DNA of 13,335 nt from Anaerolineaceae bacterium (GTDB lineage Bacteria; Chloroflexota; Anaerolineae; Anaerolineales; Anaerolineaceae): the NCBI GenBank assembly GCA_028714615.1, contig JAQTMA010000112.1, forward strand, positions 1 to 13,335, given 5' to 3'. The position numbers were made by a program, and so were the translations under genes. The notes under the pieces were generated by a model. That model had not been told where the DNA came from. It saw nothing but the letters and a program-made list of their open reading frames with translations, and did not search any database. Shown piece by piece: positions 6,095-12,969 of this stretch (the first letter of the stretch is position 1; each line of letters opens with the position of its first letter).

Positions 6095-6649
6095 TTATGC
6101 GCTCCATTGGTTGGCGGAGAAATACTCCATTACCCGGTTAACGTAAACTTGCGTTTCTCGGTAGGGAGGGATGCCCTGATAGCGTTGCACGGCGCCAGGG
6201 CCTGAGTTGTAGGCGGCTACGGCCAGCTTCACATCGCCAAACTGGTCAATCAGTTGGCGCAGGTACCGGGCGCCACCTTCGATATTCTGGGCAGGGTCGA
6301 GCGGGTTGCTTACTCCCAGCGAGTGGGCCGTCCCCGGCATGAGTTGCATCAATCCTTGCGCTCCCGCAGACGATATCGAGTTGGGATTGAAGCTGGATTC
6401 GGCCTGGATGACAGCGTTGATTAACCCCGGGTGGAGGTCATAGCGCCGGGCGGCCTGGTCGACCAGATCGGCAAATTTTCCGCTCGATCCCCCCGTACTC
6501 CCATAAGTGCTCGACGCTCCGGCTATGGTTATTCCCTCGCCGGTCGGGCTTGCGCTCGCTACGCCTGTGCTGCCCAAACGGGATTGAAGCTGCATGACCA
6601 GCTCGATCAAGACAGATTGGAAGGCAGAAGAGAAAATGGTATTGTCCAT
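6095..6649 (-). CDS. Lytic transglycosylase (SLT domain)
   Basis: The product should cleave peptidoglycan to open the wall for the growing rod, a role served by FlgJ or separate SLT proteins elsewhere. Residues 58-180 form a Slt-type lytic transglycosylase domain: catalytic Glu at E84 in IQAESSFNPN, the conserved GAQGLMQLMPGTA at 96-108, NIEGGARYLRQLI at 122-134 and AYNSGPGAV at 146-154. The first 57 residues are a hydrophobic-amphipathic helix and a Gly/Ser/Thr linker. There is no basic n-region or cleavage site of a Sec signal peptide, so export through the flagellar apparatus is possible (inference). The start at 6649 lacks a good ribosome binding site; it follows fliJ by six bases, so coupling may drive translation. 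The enzyme class is certain. I give no gene symbol because it has no FlgJ rod-binding domain. Confidence 0.93.
   Translation of the reverse strand: MDNTIFSSAFQSVLIELVMQLQSRLGSTGVASASPTGEGITIAGASSTYGSTGGSSGKFADLVDQAARRYDLHPGLINAVIQAESSFNPNSISSAGAQGLMQLMPGTAHSLGVSNPLDPAQNIEGGARYLRQLIDQFGDVKLAVAAYNSGPGAVQRYQGIPPYRETQVYVNRVMEYFSANQWSA
6100..6105 (-). promoter_or_regulatory. Ribosome binding site of flgB
   Basis: GGAGCG on the - strand, within the end of the transglycosylase gene and seven bases before the ATG at 6092. It favours this start over ATG at 6107. Confidence 0.6.
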
Positions 6650-6655
6650 GAAGGT

Positions 6656-7102
6656 CTACGCGTGTCTCATCCTGGAGGCCCGGGTGATATAGACGTCGTC
6701 CTGGAGAATCAGCTCCTGGCGGGCCTGGTCGGCCTTGAACCGGTCGGTTTCTTTCGATTTCAAGATGCCTAGCGTCTCCTCAGACTGGCGCGAGCTGATC
6801 ACTTGCTGGCGTTTGGTTTCCACCAACTGCTCCAGCTCCCGCAGGTCGAACGTCGCCTGGACGATGGCTTCGCGTACCTGGTTGATGTTGCCGTGCAGCG
6901 ATTTGACCAGGAACAGGTCGAGATCGCCGGATTGAATTTGCTGGAGCTGCCCGCACAGGTGGTTATGGAGACTGCCCAGGCTGTCCAGTCGCGCCTGGCT
7001 TTCGCGCTGGACGGCCAAAAGCCTACCCAGCTCGATCTCCAGCGCTTCGACCTGACTGTGGCGATAATCCATTACAGACTGCAGTGAAAATTTGGGAGGC
7101 AT
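6656..7102 (-). CDS. fliJ: Flagellar export protein FliJ
   Basis: FliJ is the coiled-coil stalk of the export ATPase, inserted into the FliI ring and escorting chaperones. The protein has 148 residues, the normal length. It begins MPPKFSLQSVMDYRHSQVEA (family pattern F.LQ.vldyR...e), followed by two long, highly charged heptad-type helices (about 11-60 and 70-130) with little else. Sequence conservation in FliJ is low; length, the N-terminal pattern, coiled coil and position directly after fliI carry the call. The ATG at 7102 is two bases after the fliI stop, which implies coupling; its ribosome binding site is weak. It is followed six bases later by the transglycosylase gene. Confidence 0.88.
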   Translation of the reverse strand: MPPKFSLQSVMDYRHSQVEALEIELGRLLAVQRESQARLDSLGSLHNHLCGQLQQIQSGDLDLFLVKSLHGNINQVREAIVQATFDLRELEQLVETKRQQVISSRQSEETLGILKSKETDRFKADQARQELILQDDVYITRASRMRHA

Positions 7103-7104
7103 AG

Positions 7105-8424
7105 CTAATTCGCTCGTTGGATCTGGGATAAGGTTGCGATGGTTTGCTCGAAGGGGGTTGTGTCCAGCGTGTCTTGCTGCAAGAAACCGGTCAGGGCGGG
7201 CATCACCTCGATGGCTGCGTCGATCTCCGCGTCTGACCCGCTGACGTACGCGCCAATATTGATCAGGTCGCGCGCCTTTTCATAAGTGGCCAGGTGCCTG
7301 CGGGCTTGCGCCGCCAACCGGCGGTGCTCGCTGGTGGTGACCGATGGCATTACCCGGCTGATGCTGCCCAGCACGTCGATGGCAGGATAGTGGTTGCGCG
7401 CGGCCAGCGCCCGACTTAAGGTGACGTGCCCGTCCAGGATGCCGCGCACTGCGTCGCAGATCGGCTCGTTGAAGTCATCCCCTTCCACCAGGATGGTGAA
7501 GAATCCGGTGATCGAGCCGCGTTCGCTGGTGCCTGCCCGTTCGAGCAGGCGCGGCAGCATGGCAAATACGGAAGGGGTGTAACCGCGGCTGGCCGGCGGC
7601 TCGCCGATTGCCAGCCCGACTTCGCGCTGCGCCATGGCAAAACGCGTAACTGAATCCATCAGGAAGGTCACGTCCAGTCCGCTCTCGCGGAAATATTCCG
7701 CCACGGTCATCGCTACGAAGGCCGCTTTCAACCGGACGAGCGCCGGCTGGTCCGAGGTGGACACGATGACCACCGAGCGGGCCAGGCCTTCTTCGCCAAG
7801 GTCGCGTTCCAGAAATTCGCGCACCTCTCGGCCGCGTTCACCCACCAGCGCGATCACGCTGACGTCTGATCGCGAGCTGCGTGCAATGGTGCCCATCAGC
7901 GTGCTTTTCCCCACGCCGCTGCCGGCGAAGATGCCCATGCGCTGGCCTTTGCCGCAGGTGAGCAATCCGTCGAGCACGCGTACGCCCGTCACCAACGGTT
8001 CGCGGATCGCCGGCCGGCTGAGCGGGGCGGGTGGGGCATGGTTCGTGGAAGCCCATTCGACGTTTCCGAGGAGCTTGCCCCCGTCTAGCGGGTGGCCTAG
8101 CCCATCCAGCACCCGCCCGAGCAGGCAGGCGCCGACCGGCGACTGGAAATTGCGGAAGAGTGGGTAGACCGGGCTGCCGGGCTGCAGGCCCTGCATTTCG
8201 CCCAGCGGCATGAGCAGCACGCGTTCTTTCAAGAATCCCACCACCTCTGCCAGCATGCTCTCGTCTCCGGCTTTAATTTCGCAAATCTCGCCGATCTTGC
8301 AGTCCATCCCGGCGGCCTGGATGGTTAATCCAACCACCTGTACCACCCGCCCGGAGGCGCGGGTGAGCTTGAGCCCTTGAATGGCTTTGTGATAGCGGGT
8401 CAGGTCGGGGAGTTGGACGGCCAT
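7105..8424 (-). CDS. fliI: Flagellum-specific ATPase FliI
   Basis: FliI is the cytoplasmic hexameric ATPase of the flagellar type III export apparatus, related to the F1 beta subunit. The protein is 439 residues, normal for the family. An N-terminal beta-barrel (1-90) is followed by the ATPase domain: Walker A AGSGVGKST at 167-175, the catalytic loop GERGREVREF at 195-204, Walker B VTFLMD ending in D257, then SVTRFAMAQREVGLA and the GEPPASRGYTPSVF segment at 274-287. The C-terminal domain is helical. All key ATPase residues are present, so it should be active. The start ATG at 8424 overlaps the fliH stop by one base (TGATG) and has AGGAGGGG upstream. FliH is the direct regulator and FliJ follows. 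Confidence 0.97.
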   Translation of the reverse strand: MAVQLPDLTRYHKAIQGLKLTRASGRVVQVVGLTIQAAGMDCKIGEICEIKAGDESMLAEVVGFLKERVLLMPLGEMQGLQPGSPVYPLFRNFQSPVGACLLGRVLDGLGHPLDGGKLLGNVEWASTNHAPPAPLSRPAIREPLVTGVRVLDGLLTCGKGQRMGIFAGSGVGKSTLMGTIARSSRSDVSVIALVGERGREVREFLERDLGEEGLARSVVIVSTSDQPALVRLKAAFVAMTVAEYFRESGLDVTFLMDSVTRFAMAQREVGLAIGEPPASRGYTPSVFAMLPRLLERAGTSERGSITGFFTILVEGDDFNEPICDAVRGILDGHVTLSRALAARNHYPAIDVLGSISRVMPSVTTSEHRRLAAQARRHLATYEKARDLINIGAYVSGSDAEIDAAIEVMPALTGFLQQDTLDTTPFEQTIATLSQIQRAN

Positions 8425-9296
8425 CAGCGTAACCCCTCCTCGGCACTTTCCCCTTCGTTCAGGGTATCCATGATGGCCTTCAGTTGGGTTTCGATGCGGG
8501 CATCCACCGTGCCTAATTCCCCGTCGATGAAGCAGCCCCCCTGGCGGATCGCGTCGCTGGGGATGATCTGCAGCTTGCGGCCGCTGACGGAGATCTGCAG
8601 CTCACGCCAGTCAGAGCTTAGGTTGGCGGCATCACTTGGGTGGACGTATAGAACCAGGTCCCCCAGCGCCCGCGCGTCATCCAACACCCGGTTGAAATTC
8701 CGCTGCAGGTTCTGGCTGTCGAGCTCCAACCCCTCCCCGAACATCTTTTGGGCCACCGTACGCACCAGTTTGAGCACGATGCTCTCGCTGGAACCGAGCA
8801 GCTCGTCTCGCCAGACTGCGGCTTGTTCCATGACGACCCGGGCCGAGTTTAACTGACCTTCCGCTTCGGCCTGGGCGGATTCCCAGCCGTCTTGGTGTGC
8901 TTGCCGATTGATCTCGGCGGCTTGCGCCTGGGCAGCCTCAACCAGCGCATTGGCTTGCGCCTGGGCTTCCTCGAGCATCTGCGTGGCTTGTGCTTCCGCT
9001 TTGCCTGGCTCTAACTCCGTTCGCTCAGATCCTGGCCGTTCGGGGCGCATCTCTGGCCAAAGCGGCTGGGTGATGGTGGGGAAACACTCAACCGGCGCGG
9101 GAGACCAATGCTGTAGCTCCGCGCAGTGCTCGGCTGGGCTGGCGAGCGCGGGGTCTGGCGGCGGCTTGTGGAACGGGGCCAGGGGGTCGAAGCAGCCGGG
9201 GCTCGGAGCGGGCGCCTCGTCTTTCGGGCAGTTCAGCTCGACCGGGATCCAGGGAAGAGGCGAGAAGATCGCTTCCATCTCAGGTGATGATCTCAT
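8424..9296 (-). CDS. fliH: Flagellar assembly protein FliH, with Cys/Pro-rich N-terminal extension
   Basis: FliH binds FliI, regulates its ATPase activity and tethers it to the export gate and rotor. The protein has 290 residues, longer than the usual 220-260. The C-terminal half (about 165-285) is the conserved FliH/HrpE domain: WRDELLGSSESIVLKLVRTV, DLVLYVHPSDAANL, SDAIRQGGCFIDGELGTVDA. The middle (about 98-165) is an Ala/Gln/Glu-rich coiled coil. Residues 1-90 form a Pro-rich extension with four cysteines (C23, C35, C58, C71) and tryptophans (W16, W64, W80). ATG at 9296 is chosen over an in-frame ATG at 9278, since GGAGGCGGAG at 9303-9312 lies six bases upstream. It overlaps fliG by 17 bases and fliI by one. 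Function is firm; the extension is unexplained. Confidence 0.93.
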   Translation of the reverse strand: MRSSPEMEAIFSPLPWIPVELNCPKDEAPAPSPGCFDPLAPFHKPPPDPALASPAEHCAELQHWSPAPVECFPTITQPLWPEMRPERPGSERTELEPGKAEAQATQMLEEAQAQANALVEAAQAQAAEINRQAHQDGWESAQAEAEGQLNSARVVMEQAAVWRDELLGSSESIVLKLVRTVAQKMFGEGLELDSQNLQRNFNRVLDDARALGDLVLYVHPSDAANLSSDWRELQISVSGRKLQIIPSDAIRQGGCFIDGELGTVDARIETQLKAIMDTLNEGESAEEGLR

Positions 9297-10302
9297 TTTC
9301 GACTCCGCCTCCGGAAATCACAATCTCAGCCGCTTCTTCCAGCGTCCGCACGGTATCGACGATTCTTCGCTGAGCGGCGTACACATTCTTGGCAAGTTGC
9401 GGCCCGAGGATTTCAAGTTCTTCCTTTAAAGTCTCTCGCGCGCGTTCGGAGAGATTGCGATAAACCAGGTCGCGCAGCTTGTCCGGGGCGGACTTCAAAG
9501 CCAGCGCCAGGTCGCTTTTGTTAATGTCCCGCAAGACGCGCTGCATCGTGCGGTCGTCCAGTTTTGCCAGGTCGTCGAAGGTGAACAAGCTGGCGCGGAT
9601 CTCCTCCACCAGCTTGGGGTTGGTGGTCTCCAGCGCTTCGAAAATCGTTTTCTGCACCCCGCGGTCCACCTGGTTCAACATTTTCACCAGGAAGGCCACC
9701 CCGCCGGTGCTGCGGAAATCGGCTTCGTTGAGAACGCCGGAGAGTTTGCTCTTTAAATTGCGTTCGACCAGTTGCACCACCTGCGGCGAGACGCGGTCCA
9801 TCATCGCCAGGCGCAGGGTGACTTCGATCTGCAGGTCTTTGGGCATGCTGGCCAGGATATCGGCCGCCACCTTGGCTTCCAGGTAAGAGAGCACCAGGGC
9901 AATCGTCTGGGGCAGCTCGTCTTGCAGCAATTGCGAGACCTGGGCCGGGTCGGCGCTACGCAGCATCTCAAAAGAAGACAACTGTTGCTGGGCAGATATG
10001 CGTTCGAGGATCTCCGCCCCGCGCCGTGGACCGACGGCGCGCGCCAATAATTGGCGACTGTACTCGATGCCGCCGCCGTGCGTATTCTCGCCGGCTGCGC
10101 TGATCTCAAGCGCCTCCAGCATGGCCTGCCGGCGAACATCCGCTGGGACAGGCGTGGTTTTCCCCAGCTCCAGCAGCACGCGTTCGATATCGTGTTCGCT
10201 CAAGAATTGCAAGATTTTCGCTGACTGGTCGACGCCCAGGCCGAGTAGCAGGCTGGAGGCCTTATCCAGGCCTTTGAGCGAGTTGCTGGTCGGCTCAGCC
10301 AT
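9280..10302 (-). CDS. fliG: Flagellar motor switch protein FliG
   Basis: FliG is the rotor protein of the C ring; its N-terminal domain binds FliF and its C-terminal domain faces the stator. The length, 340 residues, is normal. The middle domain carries the EHPQT-type motif as ELPQT at 129-133 (His replaced by Leu), followed by IALVLSYL. The Gly-Gly hinge is at 200-201, and the MFXF-type motif appears as LFTF at 239-242, followed by DDLAKLDDRTMQRVLRDI. The charged torque helix around 270-297 (LKSAPDKLRDLVYRNLSERA) is intact. The start ATG at 10302 overlaps fliF by eight bases and has AGGAAGGGG upstream. It follows fliF, as in nearly all flagellar operons. The only unusual point is the Leu in the FliM-contact motif. 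Confidence 0.97.
   Translation of the reverse strand: MAEPTSNSLKGLDKASSLLLGLGVDQSAKILQFLSEHDIERVLLELGKTTPVPADVRRQAMLEALEISAAGENTHGGGIEYSRQLLARAVGPRRGAEILERISAQQQLSSFEMLRSADPAQVSQLLQDELPQTIALVLSYLEAKVAADILASMPKDLQIEVTLRLAMMDRVSPQVVQLVERNLKSKLSGVLNEADFRSTGGVAFLVKMLNQVDRGVQKTIFEALETTNPKLVEEIRASLFTFDDLAKLDDRTMQRVLRDINKSDLALALKSAPDKLRDLVYRNLSERARETLKEELEILGPQLAKNVYAAQRRIVDTVRTLEEAAEIVISGGGVENEIIT
9303..9312 (-). promoter_or_regulatory. Ribosome binding site of fliH
   Basis: GGAGGCGGAG on the - strand, inside the end of fliG and six bases before the ATG at 9296. It decides for the longer FliH form. Confidence 0.75.
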
Positions 10303-11914
10303 GTTTGTCCCCTTCCTCGTTCAGCCATAACTGGATGATTTCGGCCACGCTGGCCGGGTTTTCATCGGCCATGCGGCTCAACACGCGCTGCATCTGTTCA
10401 TCCTTCGGATCGACCGCCGCCGGCGCTGGCAGGGAGAAAGCCGGTTTGCCGCTTTGGGGTAGAGAGTTTTGCCCGCTTGCAGAGGAAGCTTCCATGCCGG
10501 GCAGCGTAGCCGCTTCCGATACCGGTTTCATCACCGTTACCCATTCATTGCTGGCCTGTGCGCGCAAATTCTTCAACTGGCGAGAAATAAACACCAACAA
10601 TATCCCCAGCACCAGGGCGGCAGCCACGCCTTCTCCAATTTTCAAGTACAAGTCGCTCTTCTGGCTTTGCGTCACCTGGGTTTCCTGGGTTTTGGCGTAG
10701 GTGCGGTCGAAGGCCAGGCTGTCCACCGCCAGGGTGTCTCCGCGCACCAGGTCGATGCCTGCCGCGGCTGCCACGGCCGTCTTTAATGTGGCCAGTTGCT
10801 GGGTATCGGTGACTCCGTCCACCAGTACGGACAGCGAGACGCGTTTCACCTGCCCCGGAGCGACCAGTTCGTGGGTCTCGATTTGGGAGATCTCGTAATT
10901 GATGGTTTCGTCCGAATGCACGTAATCACCCACGCCCCCCGCAGCATTGACTGTGGCGACCGGGGTGGGCAGGTTGCTGCTCGCACCGGGAATGCCGCCG
11001 TTGGCTGCTCCATTGGTGGAGTAGCTCTCGTTGCTCTTCTGCGACGAGCGCACGGCCGCTGGAGTCGATTCGTAGGTCTGCGAGGTCACTTCCCGTTCGG
11101 TCCAATCCAGCAAAACGCTGGCTTGCACTACCGACCGGTTGGGACCAAGCACCGAGTCGAGCAAGGTTTGCGCCTTCTTCTGCACCAGCGCTGCCGCCGC
11201 CAGCTCAGCGCTGCGGTGGCTGTCCGTCTGCGTAGCGGTCATTCCGTTACTGTTGCCTTCGCCGGTCGCCAGCATGTTGCCGTTGGTGTCTACAATCGCC
11301 ACGCTTTCAGGTTTCAATCCTTCTACGCTGCTGGCGACCAGATGGGTGATGGCCTGCACCTGGGACGCATCCAGTGCGTTACCCGGCTGCACTTTGACCG
11401 TCACCGAAGCGGTCGTGGGCGGCTGGTCGTTGGCTAGCAGGGTCTTTTCCGGAGTGACGATGTGGACGCGTACGGCTTCCACGGAAGCCAGGCTGCCGAT
11501 GGTGCGCTCCAGCTCGCCTTCCAGGGCGCGCTGGTAATTGACCCGCTGGGTAAACTCGGTCATTCCAAAAGTATTGCCGCTGAAGATCTCGAACCCCACT
11601 GTGCCGTTCTGGGGTAGGCCGTCGCGCGCCATCATCAGGCGGATTTCGTACACCCGGGTCGAGGGCACTGCGATTGTGCCGCTGTCGCGCAGCTTATAAG
11701 GGATGTTGCCTGCGTCGAGTTTTTGGACGATCTGCCCCGCGTCGGCTTCACTCAACCCACTGAAAGCCACCTGGTAGGTGGGTCGGGAGGCCCAGGTAAT
11801 TAGCACGGGGATGATCACCACCGCGGCGATCACCAGGGCTGCCAGGCTGATGCGCTGGGTTTTGCTCTGGCGCTGCCAGAAGCTGTTAAAGTGTTGGAGG
11901 GGAACCATCAACAT
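10295..11914 (-). CDS. fliF: Flagellar MS-ring protein FliF
   Basis: FliF forms the MS ring in the cytoplasmic membrane, the base of the flagellum. The protein has 539 residues, a usual length. A first membrane helix lies at about 23-42 (LAALVIAAVVIIPVLITWA) and a second at about 426-444 (AALVLGILLVFI). Between them are the ring-building motifs, including the YQVAFSGLSEADAGQIVQKL region and the MMARDGLPQNGTVGFEIF and TEFTQRVNYQRALEGELERT signatures. The C-terminal tail, about 90 cytoplasmic residues ending MADENPASVAEIIQLWL plus a short charged end, is the FliG-binding segment. The ATG at 11914 is used; an ATG two codons downstream (11908) is equally possible since neither has a strong ribosome binding site. 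It starts 26 bases after fliE and overlaps fliG. Confidence 0.97.
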   Translation of the reverse strand: MLMVPLQHFNSFWQRQSKTQRISLAALVIAAVVIIPVLITWASRPTYQVAFSGLSEADAGQIVQKLDAGNIPYKLRDSGTIAVPSTRVYEIRLMMARDGLPQNGTVGFEIFSGNTFGMTEFTQRVNYQRALEGELERTIGSLASVEAVRVHIVTPEKTLLANDQPPTTASVTVKVQPGNALDASQVQAITHLVASSVEGLKPESVAIVDTNGNMLATGEGNSNGMTATQTDSHRSAELAAAALVQKKAQTLLDSVLGPNRSVVQASVLLDWTEREVTSQTYESTPAAVRSSQKSNESYSTNGAANGGIPGASSNLPTPVATVNAAGGVGDYVHSDETINYEISQIETHELVAPGQVKRVSLSVLVDGVTDTQQLATLKTAVAAAAGIDLVRGDTLAVDSLAFDRTYAKTQETQVTQSQKSDLYLKIGEGVAAALVLGILLVFISRQLKNLRAQASNEWVTVMKPVSEAATLPGMEASSASGQNSLPQSGKPAFSLPAPAAVDPKDEQMQRVLSRMADENPASVAEIIQLWLNEEGDKHG

Positions 11915-11940
11915 AGCAAGTTATCCGGGGTCAAGCTTGG

Positions 11941-12243
11941 CTAGACGTTCATCCGCATCACTTCGCGATAGGCATCCACCAGGCGGTCGCGAATTGCCAG
12001 CGCCACGCGGAAATTAACGTCGTTCTCTTCGGTGGCGATCATCACCTGGTGCAGGTCCACGTCTTCGCCGGCGGCCAATTTCTGCATCAGGCTGTCGCTC
12101 TCGTTCTGGCTTTGATTGAGCCCGTTCAGTAGCTCGCCGAAGGATTTGGTGGTCGGGTCGCTGGCCTTGCTCGGCGCGGAGGCCGGGTTCGTCAGGCCGT
12201 GGATGGCGTTGGGATTGAGCGGAGAGATGGGGTTGACAGACAT
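11941..12243 (-). CDS. fliE: Hook-basal body adaptor protein FliE
   Basis: FliE sits between the MS ring and the rod and is among the first proteins exported. The protein has 100 residues, normal for the family. Residues 32-50 (TKSFGELLNGLNQSQNESD) and 55-75 (KLAAGEDVDLHQVMIATEE) match the FliE domain, and the C-terminal helix NFRVALAIRDRLVDAYREVM is the most conserved part. The N-terminal 30 residues are a Pro/Asn/Ser-rich, flexible segment. ATG at 12243 is the only sensible start, 17 bases after flgC, though its ribosome binding site is weak. The order flgC-fliE-fliF is the standard one. Confidence 0.95.
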   Translation of the reverse strand: MSVNPISPLNPNAIHGLTNPASAPSKASDPTTKSFGELLNGLNQSQNESDSLMQKLAAGEDVDLHQVMIATEENDVNFRVALAIRDRLVDAYREVMRMNV

Positions 12244-12260
12244 GGCAGGCGCTTTCGCGG

Positions 12261-12716
12261 TTAACGGCCGATGTCGAGCGCCTTGAGCGCCATGCGCTTG
12301 GAGGCTTCCACGACCGATAGGTTGGCTTCATAGGAACGGGTGGCAGAGAGCATATTGGTCATCTCTACCACCAAGTTAACGTTAGGCAGGGTCACGTATC
12401 CCTGGGCATCCGCGTCCGGGTTGCTGGGGTCGTACACCCGCGACCCGCTGGTCTGGTCAGTGATGATCTGCGCCACTGACACGCCGCCTACCAGTCCGCT
12501 ACGCGTCGGTGAATGCGAGAGGCGTGCAGCGATGGCGGCCGGTAGCGGCGAGCCAGGTCCTTGCGGGGCGAAGACCGCATCCTGGCGCTGGAATGGGCCG
12601 CCGGCTGCCGTACGGGTGGTTTGAGCGTTGGCAATATTGTTGGAAATCAGGTCCAGGCGCAATCGCTGGGCCGATAAACCGGATGCGCTGATCTGTAAGC
12701 TGTTCCAGAAGCTCAC
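12261..12716 (-). CDS. flgC: Proximal rod protein FlgC
   Basis: FlgC is a proximal rod subunit. Counting from the chosen start, residues 1-22 read as SFWNSLQISASGLSAQRLRL after the initiator, and the rod signature ISNNIANAQTTRTAAGGPF lies at 24-42. The FlgC-specific GYVTLPNVNLVVEMTNML and the C-terminal helix ending ASKRMALKALDIGR are also present. I choose GTG at 12716 (151 residues): GGAGGT lies at 12721-12726, five to six bases upstream, and FlgC proteins begin MS.F.sl.ISASgL. An ATG four codons earlier (12728) is the alternative; that ATG itself overlaps the ribosome binding site and has none of its own. It heads the packed run, just behind a terminator-like hairpin, and lacks flgB in front of it. 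Confidence 0.95.
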   Translation of the reverse strand: MSFWNSLQISASGLSAQRLRLDLISNNIANAQTTRTAAGGPFQRQDAVFAPQGPGSPLPAAIAARLSHSPTRSGLVGGVSVAQIITDQTSGSRVYDPSNPDADAQGYVTLPNVNLVVEMTNMLSATRSYEANLSVVEASKRMALKALDIGR

Positions 12717-12720
12717 ACCC

Positions 12721-12726
12721 ACCTCC
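12721..12726 (-). promoter_or_regulatory. Ribosome binding site of flgC
   Basis: GGAGGT on the - strand, four bases before the GTG at 12716. It overlaps the alternative ATG at 12728 and so favours the GTG start. Confidence 0.65.
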
Positions 12727-12746
12727 ATTCACTGCTTCGCTATGCC

Positions 12747-12783
12747 AAAAGGCGCTGGAGATCCGCTTGGGATCTAACCAGCG
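12747..12783 (-). terminator. Terminator-like hairpin in front of flgC
   Basis: In - strand RNA, arms CGCTGG + AGATCC pair with GGATCT + CCAGCG (12753-12764 with 12770-12783), 12 base pairs with a two-base bulge and a five-base loop. A CC and then four U (12750-12747) follow. This is the shape of a short intrinsic terminator with a weak U-tract. It ends about 30 bases before the flgC start, which leaves no room for a promoter after it. It may end the fliS transcript, or act as an attenuator for the flgC-to-PilZ run. Confidence 0.6.
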
Positions 12784-12785
12784 TC

Positions 12786-12794
12786 ATATTAGCA
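12786..12794 (-). promoter_or_regulatory. Possible extended -10 promoter element before flgC
   Basis: TGCTAATAT on the - strand resembles an extended -10 (TGn plus a hexamer with 4 of 6 matches to TATAAT). No good -35 is seen at 16-18 bases. If used, transcription would start inside or at the edge of the terminator-like hairpin. A seven-base inverted repeat, CATCTTC/GAAGATG (12793-12799 and 12821-12827), partly covers it. Weak evidence. Confidence 0.2.
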
Positions 12795-12807
12795 TCTTCA
12801 CACTCGC

Positions 12808-12954
12808 TTAGCAGTAAAGGGAAGATGAACTTTGAGTGAATTTCTCATGAAGAGATGTGCACAAATTCTCCAGGACATCCTGGATGCCCCGGTGGATTCT
12901 CGCCTGCCCTTGGGGTATTCTCCCGCCAGGTCGTATCTGTCCGGCTTTTTCCAT
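12808..12954 (-). CDS. Doubtful 48-residue small ORF between fliS and flgC
   Basis: An ATG at 12954, 15 bases after the fliS stop, opens a 48-codon frame ending in TAA at 12808-12810. The product begins MEKAGQIRPGGRIPQGQ and has a possible amphipathic helix GIQDVLENLCTSLHEKF, then a Ser-rich end. I do not recognise it; no membrane segment or known motif is seen. Only a poor AGG lies upstream, and the codons use more A and T at third positions than the neighbouring genes. It could be a small flagellar gene (position after fliS), a decayed gene, or chance. The rest of the gap down to flgC holds the hairpin and possible promoter described separately. Confidence 0.2.
   Translation of the reverse strand: MEKAGQIRPGGRIPQGQARIHRGIQDVLENLCTSLHEKFTQSSSSLYC
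12870..12883. repeat. Short palindrome with a GGATGT core on the - strand
   Basis: CCAGGA and TCCTGG flank two bases, giving a near-perfect 14-base palindrome. The - strand RNA reads CCAGGAUGUCCUGG, which contains the GGAUGU half of the CsrA-binding consensus. It lies in the fliS-flgC gap. A chance palindrome is quite possible. Confidence 0.3.
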
Positions 12955-12969
12955 CAGCCTGACTGGGTC

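Noticed and set aside
7634..8167. A 177-residue + strand frame antisense to fliI
   Set aside because: Ser/Arg/Pro-rich translation typical of the antisense of a well-conserved ATPase gene; fliI is certain.
12793..12827. Seven-base inverted repeat CATCTTC/GAAGATG as an operator
   Set aside because: Seven bases over a 21-base spacer is expected by chance fairly often; noted only in the promoter entry.
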